A stretch of 61,008 nt of DNA. It comes from Bacteroidales bacterium UBA1187. GTDB lineage: Bacteria > Bacteroidota > Bacteroidia > Bacteroidales > Paludibacteraceae. The stretch spans positions 126,486-187,493 of the forward strand of contig DBYL01000042.1 in NCBI GenBank assembly GCA_002309835.1, given 5' to 3'. This document shows positions 1-7,790 of this stretch, piece by piece (the stretch's first letter is position 1; each line of letters begins with the position of its first letter). A program made the translations under genes and the position numbers. The notes below the pieces were generated by a model. The model was not told the origin of the DNA, made no database searches, and saw only the letters and a list, made by a program, of their open reading frames with translations.

Positions 1-822
1 TTCCAGAAAGTGACGCCGGAGGAACTCCGCGAAGTAGAGAAACTCGCGAATAAACTCATCCGTCAGGATATTCACCTGGAAGAAAGCCGTCATACACCGA
101 TAGCAGAAGCAAAGGCAATGGGGGCTATGGCGTTGTTTGGCGAGAAATACGGAGATGACGTACGCGTGATTAAATATGGTCCCTCGGTAGAATTGTGCGG
201 TGGATGTCACGTGTCTTCAACAGGACGTATCGGTTCTGTACGTATTATCATGGAAACCAGCATTGCGGCCGGAGTTCGTCGTATTGAGGCCGTCACCAGC
301 GCTAAAGCTGACCAGTTATACTATGGTATGCAGGATATTCTCAACCATCTGCGGGATATATTCCATAATGCTCCCGATTTGGAGGGCGCAATTTTGAAGC
401 AGATAGAGGAAAACTCCGATTTGAAAAAACGTATCGACCAATACGTGGCGGAGAAAATAGAGATGTTCCGCGATCGTATCATCGCATCAGCGGAAGACTT
501 TGGTGATATTAAACTCGTTCGCTTGCAAGGTGATCATAACCCCGAGATGATTCGTGGTGTCATGCCTCTGCTGCGTGGCAAGTTCACGGACGTCAAGTTT
601 GCCGTGATAGCTGCTACCCAATGGGAAGGAAAACCGACTATAGCCGTCTTCCTCTCGCAACCGCTTGTCGATGAAGGCAAGAACGCTGGCGCGATGATCA
701 AGTCTGCCGCCAAGCATATACAAGGTGGTGGAGGCGGTCAACCGTGGATGGCTACTGCCGGCGGACGTGACGTCAACGGTCTCAGTGCCGCGATGGATGA
801 ATTGATCGCTGCGCTCAATTAA
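1..822 (+). CDS. alaS: Alanine--tRNA ligase, C-terminal part (5' end outside window)
   Basis: The frame is open from the first base, so the gene starts before the window; 273 codons and a TAA remain. AlaRS charges tRNA-Ala in the cytoplasm. Visible are the end of the editing (tRNA-SAD) domain, with CGGCH followed by TGRIG (the usual family form is CGGTH), and a C-terminal DHHA1-type domain with the glycine run GGGGGQPWMATAGG. The Cys and His of CGGCH belong to the metal-binding editing site. The catalytic half is outside the window. A GtrA-like gene follows 19 nt later. The identification rests on two strong motifs in the right order and spacing. Confidence 0.95.
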   Translation, partial: FQKVTPEELREVEKLANKLIRQDIHLEESRHTPIAEAKAMGAMALFGEKYGDDVRVIKYGPSVELCGGCHVSSTGRIGSVRIIMETSIAAGVRRIEAVTSAKADQLYYGMQDILNHLRDIFHNAPDLEGAILKQIEENSDLKKRIDQYVAEKIEMFRDRIIASAEDFGDIKLVRLQGDHNPEMIRGVMPLLRGKFTDVKFAVIAATQWEGKPTIAVFLSQPLVDEGKNAGAMIKSAAKHIQGGGGGQPWMATAGGRDVNGLSAAMDELIAALN

Positions 823-841
823 AATTGAAGATAGACGATTG

Positions 842-1282
842 ATGAAACTGCCAACCAGTTACTTACCTAAGAAGATGCGAAGTGCCGTACGATTCCTTTT
901 CGTCGGCACAACAGGAGCCATATTACAAACATGGTTCTTCATGGCGGCATTGTACTTCCTCTCGCATCCTGAGAAAGGTTCGGCGATGTACTACGTGGCT
1001 TTCGCTATCGGTTATTTCATTGAGATGATACCGAACTATCTCTTCTCCAACTGGTACACCTTCGGTACGAAGCCTAACCTGAAGAATGCCGGTGGTTTCC
1101 TCTTGGCACGATTGGTGAACGTGGCGGTGCAATTCGGTCTCTTGCCCTTGGCACTGGCTGCTTTCCCATTATGGAGAGACGATCTGATTAGTCTCATCGT
1201 CATCTTCATCGGCGGATGTATCAACTATCTGATTTGCTTGCTTTTCTTTAAGAAGAAAGAACCCGAAACGCAGAAAGAATGA
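842..1282 (+). CDS. GtrA-like family membrane protein
   Basis: A 146-residue protein with four hydrophobic segments and short charged loops, the layout of GtrA-like proteins. That family is thought to move or help flip polyprenyl-linked sugars for surface glycan modification. The N-terminal RFLFVGTTGAILQT and the central NYLFSNWYTFG are typical. I chose the ATG at 842; a TTG one codon upstream is possible. The last bases overlap the dsbD start (ATGA type), so the two are translationally coupled, although their functions are not obviously linked. The sugar substrate cannot be read from sequence. Confidence 0.85.
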   Translation: MKLPTSYLPKKMRSAVRFLFVGTTGAILQTWFFMAALYFLSHPEKGSAMYYVAFAIGYFIEMIPNYLFSNWYTFGTKPNLKNAGGFLLARLVNVAVQFGLLPLALAAFPLWRDDLISLIVIFIGGCINYLICLLFFKKKEPETQKE

Positions 1283-2844
1283 AACGCCTACTCGTCATAT
1301 TACTGGCATTCCTGCCGTTTGTAGTCCATGCGCAGATGGTACAACCTGTGCATTGGTCCGGTGAGGAAGTAGGGGATAGTGTGCGCCTAACAGCGCAGAT
1401 AGACTCCGGCTGGCACATGACCATCATTGAGTTCGGCGATCGCGCCTACGAGCAGGAGTTCTCAGACTCCTTTGCCGTAGTCATCGCCAAATCCGAACTC
1501 TGTCCAATTCGTTTCAATGCCTGCGATGATAGAATGTGCACCGCTCCCGAAACATGGTCTTACAGCGTAAGCGGTCCTACAGCGGAGCGGTCAAACAGCG
1601 CACGCGGTCTTTTAATGATATTCCTGTTCGGTATGCTCGGCGGACTACTCGCCATCTTCACGCCTTGCGTGTGGCCAATCATCCCGATGACGGTTAGCTT
1701 CTTCTTAAAACGCACAGACAAAGGGGCACTGAACGCAGTTCTGTACGGTCTGAGCATCATCGTGCTATATGTAGGTTTGGGATTGCTGGTAACCTTGCTG
1801 TTCGGTGCTTCAGCGCTGAATGACCTGAGTACCAATGCGATAGTCAATATATTCTTCTTCCTGTTGTTAGTGGTCTTCGCGTTGTCGTTCTTCGGCCTCT
1901 TTGAGATTACGCTGCCGGATAGCTGGTCCACGGCGCTGGATAGCAAAGCGCGTTCAACGGGTGGATTTTTGAGTATACTGCTCATGGCCTTCACGCTGGT
2001 CATCGTCAGCTTCTCTTGTACAGGTCCGATTATCGGTACCTTACTCGTTGAGGCTGCAGGACATAGTCTGTTAGCGCCGGCGATAGGTATGTTAGGTTTT
2101 GCGATCGCATTAGCCTTACCTTTCTCGCTCTTTGCGATGTTCCCGCAGTGGCTGAAGACCGCGCCCAAGTCCGGCGATTGGATGACGTCCTTCAAAGTGG
2201 TGTTGGCGTTTCTGGAACTGGCTCTCTCGCTCAAGTTCCTCAGTGTAGCGGACTTGGCGTACGGGTGGGGGATCTTACCGCGCTGGCTGTTCCTCGTTCT
2301 CTGGATCATCTGTTTCGCCGGCATCGGTATATACTTATTGTGGAAGATACGTGAGGTCTCGCTGACGCGTAAGATTATTCGTCTCGTCGTCATCATCCCT
2401 TCTTTCGCCTTTGCCGCGTATCTCGTGCCCGGTCTCTGGGGCGCACCTGTGAAAGCCGTCAGTGCTTTTGCTCCTCCTATGGAGATACAGGGTCGAGAGG
2501 TCTTCTATGACTACGAAGAAGGAATGACCTACGCCCGCCAGACCGGTAAACCGGTGGTCATCGACTTCACGGGTTACGGATGCGTCAACTGCCGTAAGAT
2601 GGAGGCTTTTGTGCTGGCGGATGAACGTGTCAAAGCACGCCTTGAAAACTATGTTTTCATTGAACTCTATGTCGATGACAAACGTGAAGGAATAGGAGAT
2701 AAAAACAGTCGTATCCAGCGCGAGCAGTTCGGCGCGAACGCGCAGCCGTTCTTCGTGCAGTTGGATGCGAATGGACAACCGATAGCAGAGCCGATGGTCT
2801 TCACAACCAAACCCGAACAGTTCCTCAACTGGTTAAGATACTAA
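1279..2844 (+). CDS. dsbD: Thiol:disulfide interchange protein DsbD
   Basis: DsbD carries reducing power from cytoplasmic thioredoxin across the inner membrane to periplasmic thiol proteins. The 521 residues show a signal peptide (1-19), a periplasmic alpha-like domain with Cys75, Cys82 and Cys87, a membrane core (about 112-390) with redox cysteines in FTPCVWP (Cys130) and SFSCTGP (Cys247), and a C-terminal thioredoxin domain with the active site CVNC at 435-438. All three modules of a full DsbD are present. Residues 95-110, between the alpha domain and the first membrane helix, are encoded by a tandem micro-repeat (see repeat at 1561). It overlaps the GtrA gene by 4 nt and is followed 2 nt later by ubiE. 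Confidence 0.93.
   Translation: MKRLLVILLAFLPFVVHAQMVQPVHWSGEEVGDSVRLTAQIDSGWHMTIIEFGDRAYEQEFSDSFAVVIAKSELCPIRFNACDDRMCTAPETWSYSVSGPTAERSNSARGLLMIFLFGMLGGLLAIFTPCVWPIIPMTVSFFLKRTDKGALNAVLYGLSIIVLYVGLGLLVTLLFGASALNDLSTNAIVNIFFFLLLVVFALSFFGLFEITLPDSWSTALDSKARSTGGFLSILLMAFTLVIVSFSCTGPIIGTLLVEAAGHSLLAPAIGMLGFAIALALPFSLFAMFPQWLKTAPKSGDWMTSFKVVLAFLELALSLKFLSVADLAYGWGILPRWLFLVLWIICFAGIGIYLLWKIREVSLTRKIIRLVVIIPSFAFAAYLVPGLWGAPVKAVSAFAPPMEIQGREVFYDYEEGMTYARQTGKPVVIDFTGYGCVNCRKMEAFVLADERVKARLENYVFIELYVDDKREGIGDKNSRIQREQFGANAQPFFVQLDANGQPIAEPMVFTTKPEQFLNWLRY
1561..1610 (+). repeat. In-frame tandem micro-repeat, ACAGCG..GCGGTC family, inside dsbD
   Basis: Three degenerate copies of a 16-17 base unit of the form ACAGCG-N-GCGGTC lie head to tail and encode residues 95-110 (YSVSGPTAERSNSARG). 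The 21 bases at 1572-1592 match 43771-43791 in the BtuF-like gene at 20 positions and are read in the same frame (GPTAERS against GPTAQRS). The two proteins are unrelated, so the shared stretch is a DNA repeat and not protein homology. Confidence 0.8.
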
Positions 2845-2846
2845 GC

Positions 2847-3533
2847 ATGGAGGAGAAGCAACACATAGGTCAACTCTTCGACCGCATCGCCGGTACGTAC
2901 GATGGCTTGAACCACGGTCTATCGTTTAGTATCGATCGCCGTTGGCGGCGCAAGACTGTGAAGCTGATGAAGCCCTCCAGACACGTGTTAGACGTAGCGA
3001 TAGGAACTGCAGACCTGACCATAGAGATGCTCCGACGCGGTAAAGCAGAAGAAGTGACGGGGATAGACCTATCCGATAAGATGATGGAGATAGGTGCGGA
3101 GAAATGCGAGGAACGAGGCTTACAGGTGGAGTTTCTCCATGGAAACGCACAAGAGATGGAGTTTGCAGACAATAGTTTTGATGGCGTCACCTGTGCCTTC
3201 GGTTGTCGTAACTTCAGCGACCTCGATGCCGGCCTGCGCGAGATGTATAGAGTGCTCAATCCCGGCGGACAAGTGACGATATTGGAATTCAGTTATCCCT
3301 CCAACCGCCTCGTGCGCGCGTTGTACGATATATATTTCACGCGCGTGTTGCCGTGGATAGGAAGAGTGGTGAGCAGAGATAAGACGGCATACACCTATCT
3401 GAACAAAAGCGTGAAGTCGTTCTGCTGGGGAGAGACGTTCATACAACACCTACATGACGCAGGATTTACAGATGAGCATTTCACCACGCTCAGTTTTGGC
3501 ATAGCAACAATTTATACAGCAATAAAATGGTAA
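2847..3533 (+). CDS. menG: Demethylmenaquinone methyltransferase (UbiE/MenG)
   Basis: Class I SAM-dependent methyltransferase of 228 residues that methylates demethylmenaquinone in the last step of menaquinone synthesis; Bacteroidales respire with menaquinone. The SAM site is DVAIGTADLTIEM near residue 50. UbiE family signatures are FDRIAGTYDGLNHGLS at the N-terminus and TCAFGCRNFSD and LEFSYP later. Length fits the family. It starts 2 nt after dsbD and overlaps the next gene by 7 nt, so it sits inside an operon. The ubiquinone role of the family does not apply if, as expected, this organism lacks ubiquinone. Confidence 0.93.
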   Translation: MEEKQHIGQLFDRIAGTYDGLNHGLSFSIDRRWRRKTVKLMKPSRHVLDVAIGTADLTIEMLRRGKAEEVTGIDLSDKMMEIGAEKCEERGLQVEFLHGNAQEMEFADNSFDGVTCAFGCRNFSDLDAGLREMYRVLNPGGQVTILEFSYPSNRLVRALYDIYFTRVLPWIGRVVSRDKTAYTYLNKSVKSFCWGETFIQHLHDAGFTDEHFTTLSFGIATIYTAIKW

Positions 3534-3832
3534 AACACATTATCCTTTGGAAACTGCGTTCGGAACTGAGCGCAGCAGAGAAAAAAGAAGTCGCACAGGC
3601 GATTAAGCAAGGTCTGGAAGGACTGAAAGGACAAGTGCCCGGCCTGATGGACATCCATGTGCAGATTGACGGTCGTCTGGAGAGCAGTAACGCCGATATC
3701 ATGTTAGACAGCACCTTAGAGTCGCCGGAGGCGCTCAAGGGTTACGCCGTGCACCCTGCGCACGTAGCGGTAGCCAACGGCGTGGTACGTCCGAATACGG
3801 AGTTACGTACCTGCTTGGACTACGAGTTCTAA
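3527..3832 (+). CDS. Dabb (stress-responsive A/B barrel) domain protein
   Basis: A 101-residue single-domain protein with the Dabb pattern: an N-terminal VKHIILWKL strand, a central helix, a D(I/L)HVQ strand and a conserved HPAHVAVAN segment near the C-terminus. Dabb proteins form dimeric alpha/beta barrels; most bacterial members have no assigned reaction. The ATG lies inside the last codons of menG (7 nt overlap), suggesting coupled translation. No catalytic residue can be named. Confidence 0.8.
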   Translation: MVKHIILWKLRSELSAAEKKEVAQAIKQGLEGLKGQVPGLMDIHVQIDGRLESSNADIMLDSTLESPEALKGYAVHPAHVAVANGVVRPNTELRTCLDYEF

Positions 3833-3859
3833 TCAATAGAAATTAAAAACAGTACAGTT

Positions 3860-4546
3860 ATGAGATACAAAACCCTTATTTTATTCCTTCTTATTTCTAT
3901 TACCTCTTTCGCGGGGCCTCAGATGCGCGAAGTAGTGAGAGACACGATTGTGAATGCTTCGTGGCACGCGATGCTCAAGACGGCAGATAAATTCTGCTAT
4001 GAGTTCCAGGCATGTCCGGATTCCCTCTTCGAGTGGGCCTATCTAGGCTTGGAAGAAGCGCCAGCTACTGAAAAACCGGCTGAAGTGAAGTCTAAAACGC
4101 CGGCTAAAGAGGGCCGTGATGTAATCCATCTGAGTTACAAGGACCGTGTTTATGATCCCCGTAATAAGACCGGAGATGTAGCCATTGATATCTATGTGTT
4201 AGGTGTACGCTGGTGGAAAGATCAACACCTGGGAACGAAGTATGTACTCTCGCGTCCGGCGAAGTCCAAATTCCCGCTTACGGCGCATATGCGAGCTACA
4301 TATAGCGGTTCTATCCTCGAGGGTGGGGATGTAGTCATTCGTATGGAACCGATCTCGGAGAACCAGACGAAAGTGCATTATGAGTTCCGTCTTGTGTTCG
4401 GAAAAGTGCTGTCCACCTTCATCAGTGATAAAACATGGAAAAACGCCATTGAATGGCGCTTATCGCATATCTTCGATAATCTGGTAGAACATGCCGAGAC
4501 AGGAACGGTCATAAAGAAACAACGCGGACCAGAGGTCCTGCAATAA
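3860..4546 (+). CDS. Secreted protein of unknown function
   Basis: 228 residues with a signal peptide (MRYKTLILFLLISITSFAG) and no further membrane segment, so probably periplasmic. A Pro/Lys/Glu-rich linker (about 67-85) separates a short N-terminal part from a C-terminal region with alternating beta-like stretches such as VVIRMEPISENQTKVHYEFRL. That region recalls lipid-binding START-like or TATA-box-fold domains, but I cannot place it in a family. It is the last gene of the dsbD-menG group and is followed at once by an intrinsic terminator. Confidence 0.6.
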   Translation: MRYKTLILFLLISITSFAGPQMREVVRDTIVNASWHAMLKTADKFCYEFQACPDSLFEWAYLGLEEAPATEKPAEVKSKTPAKEGRDVIHLSYKDRVYDPRNKTGDVAIDIYVLGVRWWKDQHLGTKYVLSRPAKSKFPLTAHMRATYSGSILEGGDVVIRMEPISENQTKVHYEFRLVFGKVLSTFISDKTWKNAIEWRLSHIFDNLVEHAETGTVIKKQRGPEVLQ

Positions 4547-4551
4547 AAGAA

Positions 4552-4580
4552 AAACTCGCCAACCGGCGAGTTTCTTTTTT
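4552..4580 (+). terminator. Intrinsic terminator, probably bidirectional
   Basis: A perfect 9-bp stem (AAACTCGCC at 4552-4560 with GGCGAGTTT at 4565-4573) and a 4-base loop are followed by CTTTTTT on the plus strand and preceded by an A-rich run, which acts as a T-run for the minus strand. It lies between two convergent genes and can serve both. Confidence 0.88.
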
Positions 4581-5502
4581 ATCTTCTTCTTGTGCGGGCA
4601 GGACGAATATTATAGTAGTTGTCGAGGATGCGGCAGTGCTCGCAATTGTTCCAGCGATATGAGATCGTAAGACCTAATTGGAACCAACCGTCATTCCAGT
4701 GAATCGTCTTCTTGCCGTAGCGGTTGATGTACGTTAAGGAAGTACCACCAATCTCTACATTGTCGCTGTTCTGCGAAGCGGCCATCGGGAAACCGTCCAA
4801 GTTCATGTAATGCTGGTCAATCAAACCCTCATGAATCAAGAACTCTACGCTCAGCGCCCAAGACTCGCTCAAGCGGAAACTATAACCTAAACCGACTGCC
4901 GCCATCGGAAGGATGCCGAATGTGCTTCCCTCCACCTTACGGCGCTCTTTACCACCCGGCACGCTAACGTGATAGTAGAACTGATAATTGGTGATGATGC
5001 TTGCCGTCAAAGAAACACCGGCATATAAATAGAAACCGGCGCGACTGAAAGGATAGATCTCCACACCAAAAGCAGGCTGAATCAAAACGGCCTTGAAGGA
5101 ACGATAGTCATCGCGAGGCTCCGGTAGATTAGCAAACTTACTCTCGTTATTACCGTGGATTGTACCGCCCATGAGCGTGTAACGTAAGTTACAATGCGCA
5201 CTCGCCGGCATGATATATCCGAAGACCAGCGAACCGCCGTAACTCAAGTTATTGATATTAAATCCACCGTTGAAAGCGACACCCTCATTATCTACATCGC
5301 CAAAATAATACATTGCGTTCGCATTCAAGCTAACTCCGTGCGATACAAAGAAATTCTTCGTTGTAAACAAGCCGGACTTGTTGCTAGGACGCTGCGACCA
5401 TACTACACGTTTCTTCTCATTTGGGTTTAGAGCCCATGCGGAAGGAGCGAGTACCTGCAAAGCGAAAAGGATGATAAATGCGATGTGAAGTTGTCTTTTC
5501 AT
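4579..5502 (-). CDS. Outer-membrane beta-barrel protein, possibly PorG-like (DUF6089)
   Basis: 307 residues with a signal peptide ending near SAWA and alternating aromatic/hydrophobic beta strands up to a C-terminal stretch GLTISYRW. The order MYYFGDVDN, then NLRYTLMGGTIHGNN, DYRSFKA, EIYPF and FYLYAGV resembles DUF6089 proteins, a family that includes PorG of the type IX secretion system. The match is by eye and a generic porin-like barrel is possible. After the barrel comes an odd basic tail (IRPARTRRR). A strong promoter of the local type lies 20 nt upstream (5522-5554). T9SS cargo-like proteins elsewhere in the window would fit a secretion role. Confidence 0.6.
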   Translation of the reverse strand: MKRQLHIAFIILFALQVLAPSAWALNPNEKKRVVWSQRPSNKSGLFTTKNFFVSHGVSLNANAMYYFGDVDNEGVAFNGGFNINNLSYGGSLVFGYIMPASAHCNLRYTLMGGTIHGNNESKFANLPEPRDDYRSFKAVLIQPAFGVEIYPFSRAGFYLYAGVSLTASIITNYQFYYHVSVPGGKERRKVEGSTFGILPMAAVGLGYSFRLSESWALSVEFLIHEGLIDQHYMNLDGFPMAASQNSDNVEIGGTSLTYINRYGKKTIHWNDGWFQLGLTISYRWNNCEHCRILDNYYNIRPARTRRR

Positions 5503-5521
5503 GCTAAAAACCTTTCAGCGT

Positions 5522-5554
5522 GCAAAGTTACTGCTTTTTTTTGATATACGCAAA
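5522..5554 (-). promoter_or_regulatory. Promoter for the barrel gene 4579-5502
   Basis: Read on the minus strand: TTTGC, then a spacer with an eight-A tract, then AGCAG and TAACTTTGC. The TTG and the TA are 23 bases apart, start to start, as in most promoters of this window. Fits the Bacteroidetes consensus TTTG / TAnnTTTG. Confidence 0.8.
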
Positions 5555-5593
5555 TATATTTTGTTTTTTTTGTTCAAAAAAAATACAAAAGTG

Positions 5594-5625
5594 CGAAAAA
5601 AAAAGAAGAGCGTGTTGCTCTTCTT
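5594..5625 (-). terminator. Intrinsic terminator of tRNA-Glu
   Basis: On the minus strand a perfect 9-bp stem AAGAAGAGC / GCTCTTCTT (5617-5625 and 5603-5611) with loop AACAC is followed by a run of T. It starts 4 nt after the tRNA discriminator base, so the tRNA is a single-gene transcript. Confidence 0.9.
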
Positions 5626-5628
5626 GAG

Positions 5629-5701
5629 TAGTGCTACCCGGACTCGAACCGGGGTTTACGGCGTGAGAGGCCGTTGTCCTAGGCCACTAGACGATAGCAC
5701 C
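5629..5701 (-). tRNA. tRNA-Glu (anticodon CUC)
   Basis: The minus strand folds as a cloverleaf: acceptor GGTGCTA with TAGCACT (G1 faces U72), D arm with A14, anticodon stem ACGGC/GCCGT around the loop CTCTCAC (anticodon CTC), and T arm CCCGG-TTCGAGT-CCGGG. The discriminator is A and CCA is not encoded. It has its own promoter 76 nt upstream, a structured leader and a terminator, so it is monocistronic. Confidence 0.95.
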
Positions 5702-5748
5702 CGGAAGTGTCCCCGTTAATCGGGGAAACTGGCCTCCGCCGGAAGTGG
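5702..5748 (-). promoter_or_regulatory. Structured leader in front of tRNA-Glu
   Basis: On the minus strand the element GGCGGAGGCC (5731-5740) is followed by the hairpin CCCCG-ATTAA-CGGGG and by CTTCCG directly against the tRNA 5' end. CTTCCG can pair with CGGAGG, closing a long stem. The same ten bases lie at the same distance before tRNA-Ala (59943-59952). It may steer RNase P processing; this is inference. Confidence 0.55.
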
Positions 5749-5776
5749 CATTTACGCTCTTCGGGCGAAAGCGACT

Positions 5777-5809
5777 GCAAAAGTACTGCTTTTTTTTGAA
5801 TTGACCAAA
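5777..5809 (-). promoter_or_regulatory. Promoter for tRNA-Glu
   Basis: Minus strand: TTTGG, an A-tract spacer, AGCAG, then TACTTTTGC. TTG to TA distance is 23. Confidence 0.85.
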
Positions 5810-5895
5810 TTTTTTAACAAAAAAATGCATTTTCACCTCATTTTTTTCTTTGGCACACTATTTGTTGCTTATTTTGCGTATAAAAATCGATACGT

Positions 5896-7671
5896 ATGAA
5901 GCAATTATTCGCTATTATGGCAGCCCTGCTGTTGCTGATTAGCAACGCCGAGGCGTGTATCAAGAAAAGTGTAGCAAGCGCAAGTACAACTCCGTTGACG
6001 GTGATCGTCATGGATTCCACCCAAGCCCTTATTGCGGACGCACAGGTGAAGATCGGTAAGACGGTTTTCACTACTTCCTATGACGGCCGTGTCGTGCTGA
6101 AAGAGGGTCAGTGGAAAGCCGGAGATAAACTGTCTGTCTCGCACGAGGATTTCAAATCCGTGACGCTCACGATCGTGGATGCGCTGGTTCCTCAGATCGT
6201 CTTCTTAACGCCCAAACCCGGTAAGACCGGTCGCGGAGGTAAGGAGGTCTATTACTCTATCGGTTCAGCCCGTGGCGCCAAAGGCGAGGTGATGTATAAG
6301 ACGATGATGGCAACATCGGCAACTGCAGACTTTGCGATGGCAGAAGAAGCTGCAGTGGCGGACGGAGAGATGCATATTTTGCCTTATCCGTATCCCGCAG
6401 AAGCGAATAATAACGTCAGTGCCGGTAAACTGACGGCCGGTGAGGTCAATGACTTTACCAAATGGCAGTTATGGCCCGCTATTCTCGAGAAAACTCATCA
6501 GCAGTATATCAAAGACTGGCGCATTAATGCTAAAGAGCGTTATACGGTGCAGGTAGTGGACAATCACGGTTATCCGATTGTTAACTATCCGGTTTCCTTG
6601 ACCGATATTCATGGGAACACCGTCTTCCAGGCTGTTACCGATAATACTGGTAAGGCAGAGCTCTGGAATGGTCTGACTGGTCAACCCGCAGAAGTCAACC
6701 AACCCTCCTTCCGGACCATCGTCGTAGACGAGTCGTGCGAACACTCGGATGACGTAGAGGTGATGTTCGTCTTTGATGCCACGGGTTCGATGGGTGATGA
6801 ATTGCGTTATCTGCAGGCAGAGATGAAAGATGTCATCGCACGCGCTAAGGATGCCACAGGTGGTTTGAATATCCGAACAGGAGCCGTGGTGTACCGCGAT
6901 CACAGCGATGAATATATCACCCGCATCTCGCGTCTGACGGAGGATATCAGTACTACGCAGGCCTTCATCGACAAGCAGCATGCGAACGGCGGCGGCGACT
7001 ATCCGGAAGCAGTGCCTGAGGCACTCATGGCTGCGCTAAACAGTGCCGGTTGGAGTGACAACGCTCGTGCGCGCGTAGCGTTCCTTATCTTAGATGCACC
7101 TTGTCATCAGGACTCCGCAACCATCGCCTTGCTGCATGAGCAGATACTCAATGCCGCGGCCTTAGGTGTACGCATCGTGCCGGTAGTCTGCAGTGGCCTG
7201 GGCGAGAGTGGAGAATTGCTCGTGCGCTCCATCGCATTGGCTACCAACGGCACATCGTTCTTCCTCACCGATGACTCGGGTATCGGTAACCCACACCTCA
7301 AACCGACCACTGACAGCCTGAAAGTGGAACACTTGAACGATATGCTCGTGCGCACGATTGTTGAGTTCAGTTATATGCCGGACTGCCAGGGACATTGGAA
7401 CGAAGAAGAGATCGAGAACGTAGAGGCGCAATTCCTGCCGAACCCGTTCAACCCGAGTGAAGTAGAAGCAGATCCGTCTATCCCGCATGGACCGACTACG
7501 CTGTACTTACTCGACGTCAGCGGTAAACTGATCACGATCTATAACGGCGTATTAGAGGAAGCCGGTGATCGCCAACTCTCTTCCTTAGGCATCTCCTTGT
7601 CCACCGGAATTTACTTTGTCAAGGCCTTCTATGACGGTCAGTGGCACGTAAAAAAGATATTAGTGCACTAA
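5896..7671 (+). CDS. Secreted von Willebrand A domain protein with T9SS C-terminal signal
   Basis: 591 residues. Signal peptide to about residue 20 (Cys21 follows, so a lipoprotein is conceivable), a carboxypeptidase-regulatory-like beta domain (about 33-108), a linker containing AGEVNDFTKWQLWP, a second beta domain (about 215-260), then a VWA domain from 287 with the metal site DATGSMGD (Asp294, Thr296, Ser298). The last 60 or so residues (LYLLDVSGKLI ... GIYFVKAFYDGQWHVKKILVH, in outline) look like a type A T9SS sorting domain, which would be cut off on export to the cell surface. The ligand is unknown; VWA domains usually bind proteins through a divalent metal. It stands alone between tRNA-Glu and glnN. 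Confidence 0.85.
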   Translation: MKQLFAIMAALLLLISNAEACIKKSVASASTTPLTVIVMDSTQALIADAQVKIGKTVFTTSYDGRVVLKEGQWKAGDKLSVSHEDFKSVTLTIVDALVPQIVFLTPKPGKTGRGGKEVYYSIGSARGAKGEVMYKTMMATSATADFAMAEEAAVADGEMHILPYPYPAEANNNVSAGKLTAGEVNDFTKWQLWPAILEKTHQQYIKDWRINAKERYTVQVVDNHGYPIVNYPVSLTDIHGNTVFQAVTDNTGKAELWNGLTGQPAEVNQPSFRTIVVDESCEHSDDVEVMFVFDATGSMGDELRYLQAEMKDVIARAKDATGGLNIRTGAVVYRDHSDEYITRISRLTEDISTTQAFIDKQHANGGGDYPEAVPEALMAALNSAGWSDNARARVAFLILDAPCHQDSATIALLHEQILNAAALGVRIVPVVCSGLGESGELLVRSIALATNGTSFFLTDDSGIGNPHLKPTTDSLKVEHLNDMLVRTIVEFSYMPDCQGHWNEEEIENVEAQFLPNPFNPSEVEADPSIPHGPTTLYLLDVSGKLITIYNGVLEEAGDRQLSSLGISLSTGIYFVKAFYDGQWHVKKILVH

Positions 7672-7706
7672 AAAAGCATCTTTTTGAGGCAAAAAATACA
7701 AAAAGA

Positions 7707-7739
7707 CTTGCATAATTCGTAAAAAAGACGTATTTTTGC
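7707..7739 (+). promoter_or_regulatory. Promoter for glnN
   Basis: CTTGCATAATTCG, an A-tract, GACG and TATTTTTGC; TTG to TA distance 23. It lies 52 nt before the glnN ATG and probably drives glnN-dapF-dapL. Confidence 0.8.
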
Positions 7740-7790
7740 TGCCGATTTTGAAATTTAATCGGATTAAAAACGCAAAAGTACGTCTTTTCT

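Noticed and set aside
1560..2396. 278-codon minus-strand frame opposite dsbD
   Set aside because: Antisense shadow of the DsbD membrane core; composition (Ser/Lys/Thr-rich) is unlike a real protein.
5849..5880. Local-type promoter for the VWA gene
   Set aside because: TTTGG and TTATTTTGC are present but the spacing and the -7 box do not fit the pattern of the other promoters.
7672..7706. Terminator between the VWA gene and glnN
   Set aside because: Only an A/T-rich partial inverted repeat is seen; pairing is too weak to call.
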